A stretch of DNA of 64,000 nt from Bradyrhizobium macuxiense (GCF_007993935.1 NZ_VITY01000023.1:41906-105905), one strand, 5' to 3'. Counted from the stretch's first letter, positions 43,586 through 54,900 are shown. Translations and numbers: made by a program. The notes: generated by a model not told the origin, from the letters alone.

Positions 43586-44251
43586 TTAGGCGGTGACGAT
43601 CCTGTCCTCTTTTTCTTGACCTCGCATGACGATCTTGAGGACGTTGTCCGGCAGTGGCCGTTGCAGCGCCTTCACTTCGTCCCATGGTGCGCGCATCCAG
43701 ACGTCGCGTTCTTCGTCGGTGGTGAGAATGACCGGCATGGCCCTGGGGTGAATAGGCTCGACGACTGAATTCGGTGCCGTTGTCAGGAAACCGTAGACGT
43801 TGTGTGGTCCAGGGATAGGTTTGGACTTCGTCCCACGGTCACCCCTGAACTCGGTCCAGATACCGGCGAAGGCTGTCAGTGGTCGATCGTCGTTAAGCGC
43901 GAACCAGACGACGTCCTTTTTCTTGGTCTCGGGGTTAGGCTCCGGCGCGTACTCGGCAAAGCTGTTGAACGGGACCAGACAGCGGCTTTCCGGCTTTAGC
44001 CAAGCGTGCCAGTGCGGTGAGGAGGTGTTGCGGATGTTGGTCACCGGCGGCCCGCCTGTTCGCAGCGGCGGGGGCATGCCCCAGCGCATCAACACGATCT
44101 CGCGTTCATCACCTGTGTTGCGTATTACCGGAGCGGGATAATCAGGGAAGACACCCGGCATGGGAGCGAGGTTGCCGACATACCGGTTGACCACCCGAAA
44201 CAGGTTGAGGATCGCCGCCTGGTTGGTCGTGATGCTGTAGAGATTACACAT
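43586..44251 (-). CDS. SOS response-associated peptidase family protein (HMCES/YedK)
   Basis: A 221-residue SRAP protein that forms a covalent crosslink with abasic sites in single-stranded DNA. Cys2, the crosslinking residue after Met removal, is present (MCNLYS), so the ATG at 44251 is chosen over the one three bases upstream. The family motifs MRWGMPPP, TNIRNTSSPHW, RCLVPFNSFAEYA (with the active-site Glu) and HPRAMPVILT (active-site His) are all intact. The gene follows two small genes, the first behind a LexA box. Confidence 0.92.
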   Translation of the reverse strand: MCNLYSITTNQAAILNLFRVVNRYVGNLAPMPGVFPDYPAPVIRNTGDEREIVLMRWGMPPPLRTGGPPVTNIRNTSSPHWHAWLKPESRCLVPFNSFAEYAPEPNPETKKKDVVWFALNDDRPLTAFAGIWTEFRGDRGTKSKPIPGPHNVYGFLTTAPNSVVEPIHPRAMPVILTTDEERDVWMRAPWDEVKALQRPLPDNVLKIVMRGQEKEDRIVTA

Positions 44252-44254
44252 CAC

Positions 44255-44431
44255 TCAAACATGAGGCGTTCCGGCTTCGTCGTCGAGTGCCTTGTCGGCT
44301 GTGCGGCCTTCGGCCATTGCCTCGATAGTCTCAATAACGTGTCGTCGCGTTGCGCGATCCTTGATCGTGCGGAATGCCCGCAGCAGTCGGAATATTTCTG
44401 CGGCGTCGCGAGCGAGTTGCTCTTTTGTCAA
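44255..44431 (-). CDS. Small helical protein upstream of HMCES
   Basis: A 58-residue protein (TTG start at 44431) with QLARDAAEIFRLLRAFRTIK then ATRRHVIETIEAMAEG, two amphipathic helices. AGGA lies six bases before the TTG. An upstream extension to 44530 has no ribosome-binding site. It is separated from HMCES by three bases and is probably co-translated. No known domain, although the pattern resembles the C-terminus of small phage-type regulators. Confidence 0.55.
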   Translation of the reverse strand: MTKEQLARDAAEIFRLLRAFRTIKDRATRRHVIETIEAMAEGRTADKALDDEAGTPHV

Positions 44432-44802
44432 ACGTGAATCCTCGCAATGTCGACCGCTGGAATGGGCGTTGAATCGAAAAGGACCGTCCCTGGGGCGGTC
44501 CTTTCCGGCCGGCTGCAATAGGCCTGTCAAAAATCAAAGGTGAAAAATGCTCTGCAAATCACGGAACCAACGGCAGAGATTGCATTACGGCCGTCCTATC
44601 CTCTCAGAAATCCGGATCAATACGGTGTTCTGGTCGTCGAACGAGCCGTAGTGTTTGCGACGGCCCGCGGTCTGCGGATTCGGTTTTTGATCCGCCCGCA
44701 TTGGCACTGTCATCGCTCCTCAAGCAACAGTTGTGAGGCGATGACGTCGCCTGCGACGACGGTCGGGGCGCGCCAAAATGGCACTGCAAATCGAGAGCGC
44801 GC

Positions 44803-45012
44803 TCAATCCTGCTTGGTTCTGCGAGGTCGGCTGCGGGCATATCCCCTCGAACTCGCTGCATAAGCCTCATTCAATTCTGCCTCCAGCAGTCCTTTGGCGA
44901 CGATCAGCGCTCGCACCGCGGCGCGGACGTCTCCGTCACAGGCCATGATCACCTGATCTGCAGCAGCATCCAGCGGGTCGATACCCTGAGGCGCGTTTGC
45001 ATCGGTCTGCAT
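44803..45012 (-). CDS. Small conserved protein behind a LexA box
   Basis: A 69-residue protein (LDAAADQVIMACDGDVRAAV, RALIVAKGLLEAELNEAYAA, basic tail). GGAAG lies seven bases before the ATG. The helical DGD.RA..RAL..A...LEAEL pattern is one I know from small hypothetical proteins of Bradyrhizobium. A GTTC-N7-GTTC box is 30 bases upstream, so DNA-damage induction is likely. Function unknown. Confidence 0.68.
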   Translation of the reverse strand: MQTDANAPQGIDPLDAAADQVIMACDGDVRAAVRALIVAKGLLEAELNEAYAASSRGYARSRPRRTKQD

Positions 45013-45042
45013 GGTTTGACTTCCAGTTGGCGGCTACAGTAT

Positions 45043-45057
45043 GTTCTTGTTATGTTC
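45043..45057 (-). promoter_or_regulatory. LexA (SOS) box
   Basis: GTTCTTGTTATGTTC fits the alphaproteobacterial LexA consensus GTTC-N7-GTTC exactly. It ends 30 bases upstream of the 69-residue gene and heads the group that includes HMCES. Confidence 0.75.
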
Positions 45058-45182
45058 TTTTGTCAATTGTGCGATGCTCATGCGTGCCGTCGCTCGCGCA
45101 GGCAGTGTCGAACTGTCGGGGACACCACCGTTGGGGGCTGAGACAGTGCCGGATGGCGCGGGACTGGCGATCCAGAGCGATC

Positions 45183-45270
45183 TTGCGCGCCGCTGGTCGC
45201 GGGCCGGGCTCTCGTGAACCGTGCCGCTTCGCGTCACGGCCTCACGGCTTCGATCCCTCGCGCCGGATCA
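45183..45270. repeat. Interspersed ~88-bp repeat, copy 1
   Basis: The core GTGCCGCTTCGCGTCACGGC plus GGCTTCGATCCCTCGCG is shared with 47382-47470 in the same orientation. The similarity continues on the left (TTGCGCGCCG ... CGGGCTCTC) and ends at GATCA. Confidence 0.8.
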
Positions 45271-45824
45271 GGACCGCGTTGAGTGCACTATGCGGCAACA
45301 ACTGCAGAGCTGCTTTTCCCGCTCGCGACTGCGATGGCTTTGGCTTCACGATCGAAATTCCTGCGCAAGGCGAAATACAAGCCGAACTGAAAACACGTCT
45401 GCCTGGCCAAATGCCGACCCTCGTACATCAGTTTTTTCGACCGCCATGCGGTATCTCGCTGCGCGAGTAGGTGCGGTTGCTGCAGCGTCAAGTTGTCACA
45501 CGACTATCGTCGCGTGCGTCGCAATTGTTGCAAGTTCCGCTTGCACCCAAGCTCAATTCGAGCTCGCTCAAAATTGCCTGCGTTCGAAATACGAGCTCAT
45601 AAGGCATTGCAATCACCGCGATTTGGCTAATGCCGTGACCATATCTGAGGTTGCATGGATGCAGCGTTCGAATCCAATCGCGCGGTTTCCCGAAAATTCG
45701 AGTCACAATTTAGTTCGATTGTCTCGCGAATCCGTGTATCGGCGATTTAAACAACCTTAGGCTTTGCCGCCCTAGTTCGTTTCTGGACGCGACAATGCGT
45801 CTCGACAGAAACTGGGCAGGTGCA
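45271..45824. other. Intergenic region before the pilin gene
   Basis: About 550 bases of lower-GC sequence. Open frames here lack start signals and recognisable domains. The pilin promoter should be in the last 100 bases. Confidence 0.45.
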
Positions 45825-45998
45825 ATGATGAAGGCTGTTTTTAGTGCATTCTTGAGGGATGAGTCGGGCGCTACGGCCATTGAGTACGGGCTGATTGCGA
45901 CTGGCATTGCGATTGCGATCATCGGGGCAGTCAGCGGTGTTGGCACCAACCTGAAGGCGACCTTTGAGAGCGTTAAAACGGCTTTGACGTCCGGCTAG
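45825..45998 (+). CDS. Flp-type IVb pilin
   Basis: A 57-residue prepilin with the Flp signature: FLRDESGATAIEYGLIATGI, with processing expected after Gly of SGA and the conserved Glu-Tyr pair, then a hydrophobic helix (AIAIIGAVSGVGTNLK) and a short tail. It would be cleaved by a TadV/CpaA-type peptidase and assembled by a Tad machinery, none of which is in the window. Two adjacent ATG codons (45825, 45828) are possible. A strong hairpin follows 64 bases after the stop, so this is a single-gene transcript. Confidence 0.92.
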   Translation: MMKAVFSAFLRDESGATAIEYGLIATGIAIAIIGAVSGVGTNLKATFESVKTALTSG

Positions 45999-46062
45999 TG
46001 ATAGCCTAGCGCGACCCTCTTGACCAAAGCGTTCTCAGCGCACCGTGGCTGGTCAAGGCGTT

Positions 46063-46090
46063 GCACCGGGTGTCCTGTGTCACCCGGTGC
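46063..46090 (+). terminator. Hairpin downstream of the pilin gene
   Basis: Perfect 10-bp stem GCACCGGGTG / CACCCGGTGC with an 8-base loop, followed by GTTTG. A probable terminator for the pilin transcript. Confidence 0.65.
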
Positions 46091-46328
46091 GTTTGCCCAA
46101 AAGATAAACCGATCAAAGTCTGCCTTGGATCAAGCCCAAGAAGTAACCGGGCGTGAAGTCGCCCGACCAAAGGCAGTTCAGGTTGCTGGAGTGCGCGCCC
46201 CAGCGTCGGCGCGGTCATTCGTGAATGCCTAGAGCAAAAAGGCCAGAGGTCAATCTTGCAAGGCGGTCGGCGCGCGGAAAATGTCCAAGGGCCACACGCC
46301 GACATCCGGTGGATGCCATGGATGGTCC

Positions 46329-47222
46329 CTAGACCCTTATGGAAAATCGGTCGAACGCGGTGAGTGTCTGGGTCCGTATCTCGGCGTCTCTTTGATAGAT
46401 CGTTCCCTGGAGGTATTCGATTTCGGCAGCCTGATCCGGTTCATCGACGTCGATGTACCAGGACCGCGGCCGGCCATCGGCGCCATCGCTCCAGCGATAG
46501 TCGCGCCGCTTCAGTTCGTCCTTGAGCTCGAACGGCGATTGCTCGGCCCAGATCCTGATCGTCTTGCGGCGGGCCCGCTCCAGCAGAACAGAAAGCACGG
46601 TGCGGTCGAGCTGGGGCAGGGTGATCGCGAGGATCTCGAGCAGCGCCAGGCAATCGTCGACCGCCCGGTGCGCCTCATGAAACAGCCCGGCCTTCATCAA
46701 GAGATAGGACAGGCGCGACCCCTCGAAACCGTGGCCGCGCCATTCGACCTCGCTGACCGAGCAGGCCCAGGCCTTGTGCGTGAACAGCGGCGCGTAGCGC
46801 TCCATGAACTTCCGATCGAAGCTCGCGTTGTGCGCGATGACCACGACCGCATCCGCGGCGAACTTCCTGATGCGCTCGTCATCGAGGCTGTGACCCTCGA
46901 CCATCTCGTCGGTGATGCCGGTCAGCGCAATGATCTCGGCTGGAATTGAGATCGATGGCTGGTTGAAGCAGCTGAAGGTATCGATGACCCGGCCGATCCT
47001 TCCATCCGGAAGATAGGTGAACTTGACCATCCCGAGCTCGATGATCTCGTCGCGGGCGGTATCGAGCCCGGTGGTTTCGACGTCGAGCAGGATCGCGGTC
47101 TTGGTCGATTGCCCGCTGCTCGGGGTGAATTCGGAGCGGGGTACCAGCCGGCGCAACACCCGGTAGTCGGGGGATTGCTCCAACATGCCGGCGATCTCGG
47201 CGAGGGGCGGTTGGACGGTCAT
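46329..47222 (-). CDS. DEDDh 3'-5' exonuclease (DnaQ-like)
   Basis: A 297-residue protein. The exonuclease domain (about residues 40-200) has Exo I ILLDVETTGLD with the catalytic Asp and Glu, Exo II VIAHNASFDRKFME, and Exo III HRAVDDCLAL with His and Asp. The N-terminal ~40 residues and C-terminal ~95 residues (FELKDELKRRDYRWSDG, RPRSWYIDVDEPDQAAEIEY) are extensions; the last part resembles a nucleic-acid-associated domain seen in DNA-repair exonucleases. It acts on DNA or RNA 3' ends; the physiological substrate is unknown. Confidence 0.88.
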   Translation of the reverse strand: MTVQPPLAEIAGMLEQSPDYRVLRRLVPRSEFTPSSGQSTKTAILLDVETTGLDTARDEIIELGMVKFTYLPDGRIGRVIDTFSCFNQPSISIPAEIIALTGITDEMVEGHSLDDERIRKFAADAVVVIAHNASFDRKFMERYAPLFTHKAWACSVSEVEWRGHGFEGSRLSYLLMKAGLFHEAHRAVDDCLALLEILAITLPQLDRTVLSVLLERARRKTIRIWAEQSPFELKDELKRRDYRWSDGADGRPRSWYIDVDEPDQAAEIEYLQGTIYQRDAEIRTQTLTAFDRFSIRV

Positions 47223-47381
47223 ATCGAGCGGCGGACGATCATTTTGGTTGAAAGCTCGCCAATCTACCCGATCGGACTGGCCCCCGCATCAGGTGCCTGT
47301 GGATAGGGTCTTGGGCGGGTGGATAGCGCCCGAGCAGCGGGACAGCCTTTCTCGCTTGGAGCTGGCAGGGGGCGGAGCCGG

Positions 47382-47470
47382 TTTGCGCGCCGTAGGATGC
47401 GGGCGGGCTCTCTTGAACCGTGCCGCTTCGCGTCACGGCCTGGCGGCTTCGATCCCTCGCGTTCTGATCA
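47382..47470. repeat. Interspersed ~88-bp repeat, copy 2
   Basis: Same-orientation copy of 45183-45270: TTGCGCGCCG, CGGGCTCTC, GTGCCGCTTCGCGTCACGGC and GGCTTCGATCCCTCGCG occur in the same order with a few substitutions. Confidence 0.8.
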
Positions 47471-47572
47471 GTGCTCAGCGATCACATTATTCGGAAAATA
47501 CGAAACAAGACTCGACGAAACACCCAACTCACCTTTATCATGATGACTAAAGAGAAGGGTGAGGCGGTTGTG

Positions 47573-47788
47573 ATGGCAAATCATGAGGCCAGGTCTTCGG
47601 ACCTCGTCGAAATTGCCCGTAGAAGCGGTGAGTTTCGTAAGCACTATGGTGTCGTGCTCGGAGCATTTTTGTACCTTAGCTCGATCAGCGCCGCGCGGCC
47701 GAGGTCAATCTGGTGGAGCGGGGTGTTGACGGCGCTGATTGGCGCGGTTGCCCTGTGGATCAAGGGCCGGGTGAACGGTGGCACGTAA
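47573..47788 (+). CDS. Possible small membrane protein
   Basis: A 71-residue frame (MANHEARSSDLVEIARRSGE, then two short hydrophobic stretches GVVLGAFLYLSS and WSGVLTALIGAVALWI). GAGG lies eight bases before the ATG at 47573; in-frame ATG codons at 47540 and 47543 have no ribosome-binding site. No family recognised. The hydrophobic pattern supports a real product, but it is not certain. Confidence 0.45.
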   Translation: MANHEARSSDLVEIARRSGEFRKHYGVVLGAFLYLSSISAARPRSIWWSGVLTALIGAVALWIKGRVNGGT

Positions 47789-48489
47789 GCGAGACTGTTG
47801 CCCCGGGCACCAAACACGCAAGCATCGAAGCCTGCTCGCTGTCGTGCGAGGAGCCACGACCAAATCGCGGCCATGCCTGAAGCAGATCTCAGGCCCAAAC
47901 TCGGGCCAGGAGACCATACCCTTACTCGGACCTGTCGCATCTTGGGGACGCCGGTTAGGCGATCGTAGGCCGCCGGATTGAGTGTTGAATGGCGAGGTGA
48001 AGACTGAGCTCGACGGGTCCCATGGCATGCTGAAGGCTGGCGTCACTTGTCTCCAATGCCAGCTCTTCCAAGCATCGAAGCTCTCTGGGTTTGTCGGCCT
48101 TGACAGCAAATTGCACTTTCGTATCGCGCGAGGTGTCTTGATTGCTCCAGCAAATGGGGCATAATGTCGCATAATATTTGATGTGAATTGGCTGATCGGT
48201 GCGATTGGCAACATGAATTTTCTTAGGGGGAGGACTCCTTTCTCCAGAGACCAGATCTCGATCTTGCCCTATCCAGCAGTCGCCTTCGGGATGGGGCAGG
48301 CTTATTGAGTTTGCGCGCCGCGGAAACGATTTGCGTGCGCCCGATCTGTCACGTCTGTGCAGCCGTTGGATCTGTATAGCAGCGAATTGCTGGCGATCGC
48401 TCTCATGTCAGAGCGAGCTCTTAACGACGACTAGTTGCGCCGGGATGGCAACGTGAGCTCGGTGCAAACGCGCTGAAATAGGTGAGCTC
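47789..48489. other. Intergenic region without a recognised gene
   Basis: About 700 bases. No open frame with a good start and coding composition. The region probably contains the promoter for the giant surface-protein gene, but no specific element could be identified. Confidence 0.45.
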
Positions 48490-48941
48490 ATGACGACTAG
48501 CGTCGATCTTTTCGGTGTTGAAGTCACCATTACGACGACGCCCCAAGGCGCGCTCGCCCAGACCAACACGGATGCACAAGCTGCGTGCTCACTGGTGAGC
48601 ACGGCAGCGTCGGCCATCCACGGTCACGGCTACGGCATGCATCGTAGTTCTGCAGAAATCGAAAGCGTTAGCGCGGGAAGATTTGGCCGCAGGCGACTTC
48701 GCGATTGCGGTCGGTTCGAACGGGGGAGATCCTCGACGAGATCGCAACACCAGCAGCGTCATCCCTGCGGCAAGAGGCCAACACTGCTCGCGGTACAATC
48801 GCGAAGGTGAAGCGATACGTCACGCACCAAAGGCGATGGTCGCCAAAATCGCCTTCCACCACGCTAATCAATTTAGAGGTCATACAAGTTGCCGATAATC
48901 AGCGAATAATGTCTTTCGAAGTACTTGCGGACCGATCATGA
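48490..48941 (+). pseudogene. Short uncertain gene or relic, overlapping the giant gene's start
   Basis: The coding-like composition passes through three frames: MTTSVDLFGVEVTITTTPQG from 48490, then VVLQKSKALAREDLAAGDFA near 48650-48710, then EILDEIATPAASSLRQEANT and LINLEVIQVADNQRIMSFEV to the stop at 48941. The last stop overlaps the start of the giant gene (ATGA). Either it is a decayed gene with two frameshifts, or only the last frame (from a TTG at 48705) is translated and couples to the giant gene. No domain recognised. Confidence 0.35.
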
Positions 48942-51900
48942 GCAAGATTTTTGTAAGTAGTGGGACGTACGCGGATTCCGCAATCGCGCCCGATGACGCG
49001 CAATATATTGTCATCGGCGATGGCCAATTGAGCGTTACAAGCGGCGGAATTGTAACGAGCGCCATAGTTAGCAGTGGCGGAAGCGTCGGCGTGAGCGGTG
49101 GTGCCGAGGCCGATTTCACGGCAGTTTCCAGTGGTGGCAGTGAAGTGGTTTTCGCCGGAGGTGTCGCTAGCAACACGCGCCTAGAGACCGGCGGCGTTCA
49201 ATGGATTTCATCGGGAGGTACAGGGACCGGTGTGGTGCTGGCGGGCGGCACCGAAATTGTTACTTCCGGAGGAAGTATCCAAGGCACGATTGCTTTTTCG
49301 GGTGACGGCGGCAAGCTCGTCCTTGACCAGTCGAGCAGCCTTGGTAGCGGCGCTACACTAGCCGGTTTCAACTCGCCAACCGATGTTCTCGATTTGGCCG
49401 ATATTTCATTTGCGTCAGTGCAGCCGATAACTTGGACACAGACCAACGCGACGAGCGGGACGCTAACTGTCCAGGACGGCACGCACGCTGCAAATATCAC
49501 AGTGCTCGGCCGATACAGTCCAACAAACTTCACCGTTGCTTCCGACGGCAGCGGCGGCGGCACACTGATCTCTGATCCTCCGGACTCTGATACATATTTT
49601 GGCCTCACTACGACTCAAGCCATCGGCGTAGTATTTTCGATCACATCAGGAGTCTTGGGTTTTGGCGGCATAGACCTCGAAAATGCACTTGCGGCGACCG
49701 ACGCCGCCGCTGAGGGACTTGTAACTGTCGTTGAGGAAAATCCCGAAGCCGCTGTGGGTTGCGTGCTAGGTGTCTTTGCGGCTGCGCTCCTCGCTCCGGA
49801 AATTGCTGCCGCTGCGGCTGGCTCCGCCACCTACATAGCGATTCAAGGAGCCATCACTGGCACGATCGAAACCGCTCTTTATGCGCAGTTCGGGACTGCA
49901 GCGATAACCTCGTTCGTGGCGCCAATGGTAGCGGATGGCATGACCATCCTAACAACGGCCGCAGCTACAGTGGGTGTTGGCAAGGCAACAGAGAATGCGT
50001 TCGAGCTCGTAACAAAGGATCTGCCAGAACTTGCCGCCGATATCACCACAAACTCCGTGACACTGACAGGTCCCGTCGTCTCCGGATGGACCGAAACCGC
50101 AGGCGTTGATCAAAGCGGAACGAATGAAAAGTTCACGGACGCGTCCGCGGCGAATGGCCCTATCTCACTTGATTACGGCTTTTCCTCGCAAGTTGGACAA
50201 GACAACACGCCTCAACTGCTCGCGGCAACGGTCGATGGTCAATCCTTTCAAAATGGAAACGGTACTTCCATTCCGTACTACCTCGCGAATACAGCCGGGC
50301 AGCAAGACGCGAGCATCAACCTCAGCACGACCACGACTGCTGAAACACAATTCGCAAGCGACCAATCACAGATCGTTCAAGGCACAGTGCCTCCTGATCT
50401 CCAGGGCCAGAATCCTGACATCGGCGGCGTTCAATCCATCGTTGAAGGCTCCGTCGATTCGGAGGGCGCCGACCAAAGTGCATCGTATCAAGCTGGGGTC
50501 GACGCCAATTCGCCGAGCCAGCTCGTTGATCCTCCGCCCGTATACCAGCCTCCACCGCCGGATTACTATACGGGTTTCGATGATGGAGACGGCGATGAAG
50601 ATGATGACGGCTATTCCGAACAGGACGATGAAGAGGACGACTACGACAGCGTATACTACGAAGTACAGGCGCGCCTTACCGGGCCTGGTCCGCAGCTTAT
50701 CTCCTCCGGTCCGACGTCCAGCCTAATACCTGATCAAGGCAGCCCGGTTACGTCACAGACGTTTGCCAAGTCCGCTACCCTACAGGGACAGAGCGCGGCT
50801 GCATTATCTTTCCTGAACCACGTCCTGAGCAGCAATGCCGCCCAAACCGAAGGAATGGCAACGGCGGCGGGGAAGTCGCTCACCTCGGCTCTGAAGTTGC
50901 TTGTCACGTGGTCTGGGAATACGACCCCGGTCGTCTACAGATCGACCAGCAATGTTCAGACCTCGTTGTCGATCGCGAACGGTGTCATCGCCAGTGAGCA
51001 GGCTGTGAACGTCTTTCTCAAGGCGATGCTTCCAGTCACTGCAGCAGTCGGCAATGCTGCATCTGCCCAAACCCAAAGCGAGGCTGACGCGGTTACCGTA
51101 AACGCGGAGAACGCTCAGATCGGCTCGCCGGCGGATGTTATAGCCAACAACGATACTGCAGCGACCGAGACGCAGTGGATGGGCGCGCTGCAAGACTTCG
51201 CCTGGGCAGTCTCGCTGCTCAAGTCTGCTGGCGCCGATATGAACCAGTCGCAGCAGCTTCTCAGCTCGCTCGAGACGACCCTCAGGAAATACTACAACGT
51301 TGCGTCCGCGCTCGAAGCAAAAGAGGGGTTCTCTGTTCAGAGATCCGCGAGTCAGGCGCTGGCCGTCGGGGATTCCGCATTACAGTCTCTCGCCGCCGCA
51401 ATCGCGCGATCCTGGGGAACGACACAGGTCACGGTCGCCCTGAACGGCTCGACCGTTACCGCCGGCGGAGGCGACCTCGTCATCGTTGCTCCGGGGTTCG
51501 ATTCGAGGGGCAATCCCACAACGGGCTCGGAAAGCCTGTCCGATGGATCGAGCCCAAGCATTTACGCGATCCTGCCGCACACGACCGCGACGATCGCCAA
51601 CTTTCACTCGGGTGCCAATGGGAGTCGCCTGGATTTTCTGGGTGACGCGGCTACCACCGGCTCGATCAGTGTCGTCACGATTGGCGGCATCGCCAGCACC
51701 CAGATAAGCGTGGGCAGCAGCACGGTGGTTCTCAAGGGCGTTACCCTTGCCCAGCTCTCGCTTCGTGACAACATCATCGGTGTCTCTGATCTTGTGGTCA
51801 ACGAGTCCGGCTCTTCGGCGCAGTTTGCGCCGGGAGCTTCCTACGTCGACGACGGTTCGACGCACGTTTCCACGGTAAGCATAGCGGCATCTGGTGAAAG

Positions 51901-54900
51901 CCTCACAGGAGGCAATGGCGATGAAACGCTCCAGGTCATCGGCTCAGCAACGAACGACACGCTGACAGGCGGGGGAGGTGCCAGCATACTGATCGCCAGC
52001 GGCAGTACGAGCGGCAACACGCTGATCGGAGGGCCGGGTCCCACGACGCTTGAAAGCAATGCGTCCGGAAATACTTTGGAGGGCGGCTCCGGGCTCACAA
52101 TTGCGTCCTACTCGGCCGACGGAATTACTGTCGATCTTTCAAAGGGCACGGCTCTCAAATCAGGTGCGGTTTCAGGAGATCAGCTGGTTGGCATATCGAC
52201 CGTTCTTGTCTCCGGAAGTCAGGACACCATTGTCGGCGGCGGCGGACCAGAAAGACTGATTGCCGCGGGTACTGCCGACACCCTTATCGCGGGATCCGGG
52301 GCAGTTACGCTACAAATCACTGGCGCTGCGACGCCTAGTGTCGCTATCGGTGGCTTGATCGCAGGCGACGTCATCGACCTGCCTTCTGCATCCTTTAATC
52401 CGGCCGCAACGACTGTTCTCGTTCCGAACGCCAATTTATCCAACCCGGCCCTGGCAATTATCGGAACTGGGCAAACTACCCTGCATTTCGCCCCGGGACA
52501 GGACCTGGCAGGCCTTCAGTTCACGCTGACACCTGACGGCAGCGGCGGAACAAGCGTCAACGTTGTCGCCGGTCCAACTGATTTGGTCTCGAGCGGACAA
52601 ATCGCCAGCTCAACTGTCGTTCCCAATGGCACAACATTCGAAGTGCAGTCGGGTGGGACTGCAGTCAGCGCCACCCTCGAAAGCGGAGCCGTCGCATACG
52701 TCCAGTCCGGCGGTGCGATTGGTGCAACCATAGTGGATGGGGGCGCCTTGCTCGACGTCAGGTCGGGTGGCATGGCGAGCGGCACCGCGATCGCGACGGG
52801 TGGCTCAGAGATCGTTGCTGGATCGGAAACCAGCGCACAGATCACGGGCGGCCTGCAATACGTCTTCGGCAGAACGAGCGCAGCGCGGATTACTGGCGGG
52901 GGAGGCGACTACATTCTCTCGGGAGGAGCTGCTGTCAGCACAACGATCAGCGGTGGAACGGAGTACGTATCGTCTGGCGCGGTCGCGATGGCGACGACCG
53001 TCGTCAGCGGGACTCAGTTCGTCTATGGCTCCGGGACTGCCAGCAACACTGTGATTAGCGGCGGCAGCCAGGTTGTTTTCGCCGGCGGGACGGCGCGCTC
53101 GACGGTGGTCGATTTTGGCGCAACCGAATTTGTCGAGACATCCGGAACTGCGAGTGCAGCAACGATCAATTCCGGCGGTACCGAAGTTCTCCAAGGCAAC
53201 GATTATGGCGCGACCGTTTTGGGGCACCAAAACATCGAGGGCGGCGCTGCAACAGCAGTGGTGATCGGAAGCGGTGGCGTGCAAGATGTTTATCTTGGAA
53301 CGGCGAGCGGAGCCACTATCGGTCTCGGCGGCACGCAATACATCGGCGATGGCCATACAGTTGGCGCAAGCGCAAGCGGTTCACTCGTCGAGAGCGGCGG
53401 CTTTGAATACGTTGCGGCGAACGCCACGACCAGCGGTGCGATCATCAGTGGCGGCGTTGTGGAGATTGCTGCAAGCGCCGAGATCGGCGGTGCCGTCACC
53501 TTTGCCGGCCCCACCGGCACACTCCGCATCGACGGCCTTGTCATGCCGAATGGAGTCATTAGCGGCTTCGCGGTTGGGGACACGATCGACCTGACGGGGG
53601 TCGCGTTCGAAAACTCGGAAACCATTACCAACCCACCGCTGGCGGGCAACGTGCTCGAAGTTGCAGAAGGCTTCAACTACTATGATCTGCAGCTCGATCC
53701 GGCACAGAACCTGGCGGGTGACGTATTTCAGATCTCTCCGGACGGCGGTTCCGGCACGCTTATCACAATTTCATCACCACCCTCGGTCGTCAGTGGCGGG
53801 CAGATAGACCACGTCGCCGTCGGTCAGACGCGGATAGGCGCCGACGTTCTAAGCGGCGGCGAGCTGGTCGTTCTATCGGGTGGCATCGCCATTGGCGCCT
53901 CGGTAAGTGGCAGCGTAAACGTTTCGGCCGGCGGCGAGGTCGTCAGCAGCATATTGGCCAGTGGCACTGATTTCGCGCCAGGAGGATTCGACTACGTCTC
54001 CTCTGGCGGCGCGGCCCTCGGAACAACGATCAGCGCATTCTCGGATGAGTTTATCTATTCCGGCGCCTCCGCAAGCGGAACATCGATCCGTGGCGGCTTC
54101 CAGGAAGTTGTGGGCGGCACGACGACGCAAGTGACCGTCCATTTCGGAGAGCAGGATGTTTATTCAGGCGGCTTGGCCACGGATACGGTACTTAGTGGAG
54201 GTGGTCAGGCGGTATGGTCGAGCGGGGTCGCTTCCGCCACCCTTGTCGACAGCGGGGGTTATCAACTGATCGGCACCCAGGATGATAATGGCATCCTGAG
54301 CGGCGGAACTGCGATAGGCACGATCGTCAGCAGTGGTGGCGAACAAGGAGCTGCTTTCGGCGGAACGACGGTCGCTACAACCGTCAGCGGTGGTGGTCTT
54401 CAGGTCGTCTTTGTTGCCGGCGTTGCGAGCAGCACGACCGTCGACAGCCAGGGTCGTCAAGTCATCTCGTCCGGCGGTGTGGCTGTCTCGGCCAATGTGG
54501 ATGGAGGCGGATCACAGACGGTCCTTTCTGGTGGTGTCGTCAGCGGGACGATCATAAGCAGCGGAGGCATTGAGCTCGTTCAATCCGGCGGCCTGACAAC
54601 TGGCGCTGTTGTCAGCAGCGGCGGCATTGTGGAGCTTCTAAGTGGCAGCCTCGTGAGCAACCTTACGTTGAAATCAGGCGGCATCCTGGAGATTGGATAC
54701 CAGATCTATGTCTCAGCCGGACAGACAAGTAGCGGCATCACTGTTCTGAGTGGGGGCGCAGTCAACGTTCTGTCGGGCGGCGCGGCGATTGGATTGGTCG
54801 ACAGTGCGGGAATCGACAACGTCTACTCCTCCGGTTTCGTGAGTGGCACGATCGTCAACAGTGCAGGAAATGAGTCCATCTCCAGTGGCGGAGTTGCAAC

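Noticed and set aside
45221..45760. 179-residue plus-strand frame upstream of the pilin
   Set aside because: It begins inside the interspersed repeat, is Arg/Ser/Cys-rich and has no recognisable domain or ribosome-binding site.
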